From assembly GCF_014266025.1 (NCBI RefSeq), contig NZ_JACMYC010000006.1:62001-126000 (forward strand): a stretch of 64,000 bases of DNA, given 5' to 3'. The notes beneath the pieces are model-generated. The model was not told where the DNA came from. It saw nothing but the letters and a program-made list of their open reading frames with translations, and ran no database searches. The stretch comes from Nocardioides deserti. GTDB lineage: Bacteria; Actinomycetota; Actinomycetes; Propionibacteriales; Nocardioidaceae. The position numbers and the translations under genes were made by a program. Of the stretch, positions 60,692 to 64,000 are shown piece after piece. Within the stretch, counting starts at the first letter, position 1. The number at the start of each line of letters is the position of its first letter.

Positions 60692-61198
60692 ATGGACGAA
60701 CGCGAGTTCGACGACTTCTACACCGCGTCGTTCCAGAAGATCACCGGTCAGGTGTACGCGATGATCGGCGATCGGGACGAGGCGCAGGAGTGCGTCCAGG
60801 AGGCCTTCGTGCGGGCGTGGGCGCACCGCCGCAAGCTCGAGCGGGCCGAGCACCCCGAGGCGTGGGTGCGCACGACGGCGTACCGCCTCGCGGTCAGCCG
60901 CTGGCGACGTACGACGCGGAGCCGGCGGCCCGCCGACCGCGCGCTCGGCGCCCGCACCGAGACCGCCGCGCCCAGCGAGGCGCACGTCGCGCTGGTGGCC
61001 GCGCTCAAGCAGCTTCCCGAGGCGCAGCGGCAGGCGCTCGTGCTCCACCACATCGCGGACCTCCCGGTCCACGCGGTGGCGCAGGAGACCGGCGTGCCCG
61101 AGGGCACCGTCAAGGCCCGGCTCAGTCGCGGCCGCGCCGCGCTCGCCGCCCTGCTCTCCGACGACACCGGCTACGAGAAGGGTGCGAGCCGTGCGTGA
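60692..61198 (+). CDS. SigE family RNA polymerase sigma factor
   Basis: A 168-residue group-4 sigma factor. Region 2: FDDFYTASFQKITGQVYAMIGDRDEAQECVQEAF, then HPEAWVRTTAYRLAVSRWRR. Region 4: LPEAQRQALVLHHIADLPVHAVAQETGVPEGTVKARLSRGRAAL. ATG at 60692. Its stop lies inside the start of the next gene (8-base overlap), which encodes a membrane protein with an external domain. The pair follows the single-chain sigma-like gene, so one may derive from the other. The promoter motif at 60607 suggests autoregulation. Confidence 0.92.
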   Translation: MDEREFDDFYTASFQKITGQVYAMIGDRDEAQECVQEAFVRAWAHRRKLERAEHPEAWVRTTAYRLAVSRWRRTTRSRRPADRALGARTETAAPSEAHVALVAALKQLPEAQRQALVLHHIADLPVHAVAQETGVPEGTVKARLSRGRAALAALLSDDTGYEKGASRA

Positions 61199-62579
61199 CC
61201 CGATCGAGGACCTCCAGCACTTCCGCTCCGAAGGGGCCACCGTGAACCCGCTGCCCGCCTCCGAGGTACGCCGCCGCGGCGACCGGATGCGGCGTCGCAA
61301 CACCGCTCTCGCGACCGTCGGCGGGGTCGCCGCCGCGCTCGCCGCCGTCGCCGTCCCGCTCAGCGTCGTCTCCGGCGCCGGTGACGACGGCCGCGACGTC
61401 AGCCCCGCCCCGCCCGCGCCGTCGGTCTCCTGGCTGCAGGAGGTGCCGGAGGACTTCCCGCTCGACGAAGGCCTGACCGGCGAGGTCCGCTCCCGCTCGG
61501 GCGCTCGACCGCTCGAGCAGTGCGCTCCTGACACGTGGGCGCTCGGCTCCGCCGTCGCCCGGGCGGATGTCTCCGTCGGGGACGGCGTCGAGGGTTTCGC
61601 GGGTCGGACGCTCGCCGTCTACGCCGACGCCGACGCCGCCGGTGCCGCGCTCGATCGGGTCGAGGCGGCCGTCTCCGCCTGCGCCGAGGAGCTCTCCGGG
61701 CCGCTGCGCTACAGCGTCGGACCCGAGGACACCGGCGGCACGGAGGCCGAGGCGCTGCTCGTCGTGGAGCAGGCCGAGCTCGAGGAGCGCTCGTTCTCCG
61801 ACCTGACCTTCACCCGGCTGTCCCGCGATGGAAACGCCGTGCTCATCGACCAGGCCTTCACCAGCGCCGGTGGAGCCCCGGCCCTCAACCAGGTCTCCCG
61901 CAACCTGCTCGAACGGTCGGCTGTGACCCGCTCCGCTCTCTGCGTCTTCGACGCCCAGCCGTGCGACCTGGACACCGTCCTGGGCGAGGAGCCCGGCTCG
62001 CCGGCCGCCCACGTCGTGCCCGACGGCTTCCCGCTGCTCTCCGGGTGGCCGACGGACTCCGAGGGCGGGAAGTTCGGCCTCGCCGGGCCGACCCGCACCG
62101 GGCTCGACGTCATGGAGCCGGAGGCGTGCGGCGCGGTCGCCGAGGTGCCCGAGCACACCGACCTGGTGCGCGCGGCCTTCACCAACCCCGAGGACTACCG
62201 GCAGCGCCAGCTGCTCACCTTCGCGACCGAGGACGAGGCGGACGCCTACGTCGACGACGTGCTGGCGATCTTCGACGACTGCATCGACCTCGTCGTCGAG
62301 GACGGCTCGCGACGGCTCACCCAGGTCATCAACGACGTCTCGGACACCGGCGACCGCGCCGGCGGAGCGATCACCCGCTACGAGCGCGACGGGGAGCCGG
62401 TCCCCGGGATGAGCACCCTGTTCGTCGTGCGGGTCGGCAGCGCGGTGCTGCTGGCCGAGAACCAGAGCGAGGGCAGCGGCGGCCTCGACCCGGCCGCGGC
62501 CACCCAGGAGGCGTTCACCGCGATCGTGGCCGAGTCCCGCGGCGTCGTGGCCGCGATGGGCGACCTCCGCGCCGACTGA
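61191..62579 (+). CDS. Membrane-anchored partner of the sigma factor
   Basis: A 462-residue protein. GTG at 61191. Residues 1-35 form a short cytoplasmic helix (DPIEDLQHFRSEGATVNPLPASEVRRRGDRMRRR), then one membrane helix about 40-62 (ATVGGVAAALAAVAVPLSVV). The external part has two sensor-like repeats (LAVYADADAAGAALDRVEAAV, LLTFATEDEADAYVDDVLAI) with paired cysteines. This is the topology of an anti-sigma/sensor. Overlap with the sigma gene implies equal expression. The Arg-rich residues before the membrane helix could hold the sigma factor; that is inference. Related in fold to the ectodomain of the protein at 58656. Confidence 0.8.
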   Translation: MRDPIEDLQHFRSEGATVNPLPASEVRRRGDRMRRRNTALATVGGVAAALAAVAVPLSVVSGAGDDGRDVSPAPPAPSVSWLQEVPEDFPLDEGLTGEVRSRSGARPLEQCAPDTWALGSAVARADVSVGDGVEGFAGRTLAVYADADAAGAALDRVEAAVSACAEELSGPLRYSVGPEDTGGTEAEALLVVEQAELEERSFSDLTFTRLSRDGNAVLIDQAFTSAGGAPALNQVSRNLLERSAVTRSALCVFDAQPCDLDTVLGEEPGSPAAHVVPDGFPLLSGWPTDSEGGKFGLAGPTRTGLDVMEPEACGAVAEVPEHTDLVRAAFTNPEDYRQRQLLTFATEDEADAYVDDVLAIFDDCIDLVVEDGSRRLTQVINDVSDTGDRAGGAITRYERDGEPVPGMSTLFVVRVGSAVLLAENQSEGSGGLDPAAATQEAFTAIVAESRGVVAAMGDLRAD

Positions 62580-62611
62580 GCCGCCCGCACGCACCCGGCG
62601 TACGAACGCAC

Positions 62612-62645
62612 GAACGGCCCCCGGCGGGATCGCCGGGGGCCGTTC
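62612..62645. terminator. Bidirectional terminator
   Basis: A perfect 15-bp stem (62612-62626 and 62631-62645) with a GGAT loop, in the 86-base gap between the converging sigma operon and sucCD. It can serve both. Confidence 0.85.
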
Positions 62646-62665
62646 TGCGTGCTAGGAGCAGGTGC

Positions 62666-63547
62666 TCAGAGCGCCTGGAGGATCTCCCGCATGAGGGCCG
62701 CGGTCTCGGACGGCGTCTTGCCGACCTTGACGCCGACGGCCTCGAGGGCCTCCTTCTTCGCCTGCGCGGTGCCGGAGGAGCCCGACACGATCGCACCGGC
62801 GTGGCCCATCGTCTTGCCCTCGGGGGCGGTGAAGCCCGCGACGTAGCCGACGACCGGCTTGGTGACGTTGTCCTTGATGTACGCCGCCGCGCGCTCCTCG
62901 GCGTCGCCGCCGATCTCGCCGATCATCACGATCGCCTTGGTCTCCGGGTCGTTCTCGAAGGCCTCGAGGGCGTCGATGTGCGTGGTGCCGATGATCGGGT
63001 CACCACCGATGCCGATGGCGGTCGAGAAGCCGAAGTCACGCAGCTCGTACATCATCTGGTAGGTCAGCGTGCCCGACTTCGACACCAGGCCGACCGGGCC
63101 CTTGCCCGCGATGGTGTGCGGGGTGATGCCGGCCAGCGACTCCTCCGGCGAGATGATGCCGGGGCAGTTCGGGCCGATCATCCGGGTCTTCTTGCCCTGG
63201 AGGTAGGCGAAGACCTCGGCGCTGTCCTGGACCGGGACGCCCTCGGTGATGACCACCAGGAGCGGGATCTCGGCGTCGATGGCCTCGATGCAGGCGTCCT
63301 TGGTGAAGGCCGGCGGCACGAAGGCGACCGACACGTCGGCGCCGGTGGCCTCCATGGCCTCCTTCACGGTGCCGAAGACCGGCAGCTCCTTGCCGTTGAG
63401 CTCGACGGTGGTGCCGGCCTTGCGGGCGTTGACACCGCCGACGATGTTCGAGTCGGCCTGGAGCATCAGGTTGGTGTGCTTGGAGCCCATCCCGCCCGTG
63501 ATGCCCTGGACGATGATCTTGGAGTCCTTGTTGAGGTAGATCGTCAT
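62666..63547 (-). CDS. sucD: Succinate-CoA ligase, alpha subunit
   Basis: A 293-residue subunit of succinyl-CoA synthetase. The CoA-binding domain opens [26 protein letters not shown] and [12 protein letters not shown] follow; the phospho-His lies in [13 protein letters not shown]. Normal length. ATG at 63547 after GGAGACC, 18 bases downstream of the sucC stop. It converts succinyl-CoA to succinate with ATP or GTP formation, taking the product of mutAB into the sdh reaction. Confidence 0.97.
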   Translation of the reverse strand: MTIYLNKDSKIIVQGITGGMGSKHTNLMLQADSNIVGGVNARKAGTTVELNGKELPVFGTVKEAMEATGADVSVAFVPPAFTKDACIEAIDAEIPLLVVITEGVPVQDSAEVFAYLQGKKTRMIGPNCPGIISPEESLAGITPHTIAGKGPVGLVSKSGTLTYQMMYELRDFGFSTAIGIGGDPIIGTTHIDALEAFENDPETKAIVMIGEIGGDAEERAAAYIKDNVTKPVVGYVAGFTAPEGKTMGHAGAIVSGSSGTAQAKKEALEAVGVKVGKTPSETAALMREILQAL

Positions 63548-63565
63548 TTCTAAGGTCTCCTTGTC

Positions 63566-64000
63566 TCAGGCGTTCGCCAGCTCGGCGGCCTTGTCGGCCG
63601 CACCGTCCATCGTGTCCACCTGCGTCACCAACGGGTGGTCGAGCTCGTCGAGGATCCGACGGCCCTCCTCCACGTTGTTGCCGTCCAGGCGCACGACGAG
63701 CGGCTTGGTGGCGTTGTCGCCGAGGATCTCCAGCGCACCCTTGATGCCGTTGGCGACCTCGTCGCAGGCGGTGATGCCGCCGAAGACGTTGACGAAGACG
63801 CTCTTGACCTGCGGGTCGTTGAGGATCACGTCGAGGCCGTTGGCCATCACGGTGGCGTTGGCGCCGCCGCCGATGTCGAGGAAGTTCGCCGGCTTCACGC
63901 CGCCGTGCGCCTCACCGGCGTACGCCACGACGTCGAGGGTCGACATGACCAGGCCCGCGCCGTTGCCGATGATGCCCACGGCACCGTCGAGCTTGACGTA
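63566..64000 (-). CDS. sucC: Succinate-CoA ligase, beta subunit (3' part)
   Basis: The last 144 residues of the beta subunit; the start lies beyond the right edge. Visible are the C-terminal ligase-CoA domain motifs [40 protein letters not shown] and [16 protein letters not shown]. The ATP-grasp half is outside the window. It forms the sucC-sucD operon with the alpha subunit. Confidence 0.96.
   Translation of the reverse strand, partial: YVKLDGAVGIIGNGAGLVMSTLDVVAYAGEAHGGVKPANFLDIGGGANATVMANGLDVILNDPQVKSVFVNVFGGITACDEVANGIKGALEILGDNATKPLVVRLDGNNVEEGRRILDELDHPLVTQVDTMDGAADKAAELANA

Overview
The window is a chromosomal segment from a high-GC actinobacterium. The evidence is very high G+C with strong third-position bias, frequent GTG and occasional TTG starts, many start codons only 6-8 bases after a TANNNT box (leaderless-type promoters), and families typical of the phylum: a SCO4848-type membrane protein, DUF3017 and DUF6350 proteins, a monomeric isocitrate dehydrogenase, and SigE-type sigma factors. 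Gene content and order (sucCD, purN-purH, folD, mdh, sdh, a nucleoside ABC transporter with cdd and deoA, then add) fit Nocardioidaceae best, a Nocardioides-like organism. That placement is inferred from memory of related genomes, not from a search. I found no rRNA, tRNA, CRISPR array, insertion sequence, prophage or origin.

Layout. 1-2.8 kb: the 5' part of add (adenosine deaminase) divergent from a MaoC hydratase, a tiny helix-turn-helix gene, a possible DUF4375 protein and a TetR regulator. 2.9-5.1 kb: a 727-residue membrane protein made of two tandem ABC-2-like halves, divergent from the TetR gene across an operator-like palindrome. 5.1-6.3 kb: a graveyard of decayed fragments (PAP2-type, Rmf/CrpP-like, DedA-like). 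6.3-8.6 kb: an SDR/LysR divergent pair with a T-N11-A operator, and an unknown protein. 8.7-10.3 kb: a SigE-type sigma factor and its membrane partner, apparently frameshifted. 10.3-16.3 kb: a GAF-PP2C phosphatase, prfC, a small basic protein, an OYE-type flavin oxidoreductase, and the MetP/MetS-type transporter with its 35-residue subunit.

16.4-25 kb is one minus-strand module: BMP lipoprotein, ABC ATPase, two permeases, cdd, deoA and a membrane-fused spermidine-synthase-like protein. It imports nucleosides and cleaves pyrimidine nucleosides. 25.2-32.6 kb: an M20 amidohydrolase, a ScyD/ScyE-type secreted protein and mutA-mutB-meaB (methylmalonyl-CoA mutase and its GTPase). 32.9-37.6 kb: a glycosyltransferase and sdhCAB. 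37.7-42.5 kb: SCO4848 protein, YihY/BrkB protein, 2'-5' RNA ligase, trpS, an MFS exporter and a lipoprotein. 42.6-44.6 kb: a decayed SDR, a MarR regulator and an intact divergent SDR. 44.6-50.5 kb: a 1199-residue ABC exporter with two fused halves, and icd. 50.7-53.4 kb: aquaporin, lipoprotein, mdh. 53.6-58.6 kb: DUF3017, folD, purH behind a ZTP riboswitch, purN, DUF6350. 58.6-62.6 kb: a single-chain sigma/transmembrane/ectodomain protein, then another sigma gene with its membrane partner. 62.7 kb to the edge: sucD and the 3' end of sucC.

Central carbon metabolism ties the right half together: mutAB/meaB makes succinyl-CoA, sucCD turns it into succinate, sdhCAB oxidises that, and icd and mdh are close by. 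FolD, PurN and PurH form a one-carbon/purine group controlled by ZTP. The most unusual items are the paired 32-nt palindromes with compensatory changes around 32.7 and 37.7 kb, the membrane-spanning sigma-like protein, a matching CAACC-N16-CG promoter at two sigma loci, the duplicated ABC-2-like protein, and the fused exporter with one degenerate ATP site.
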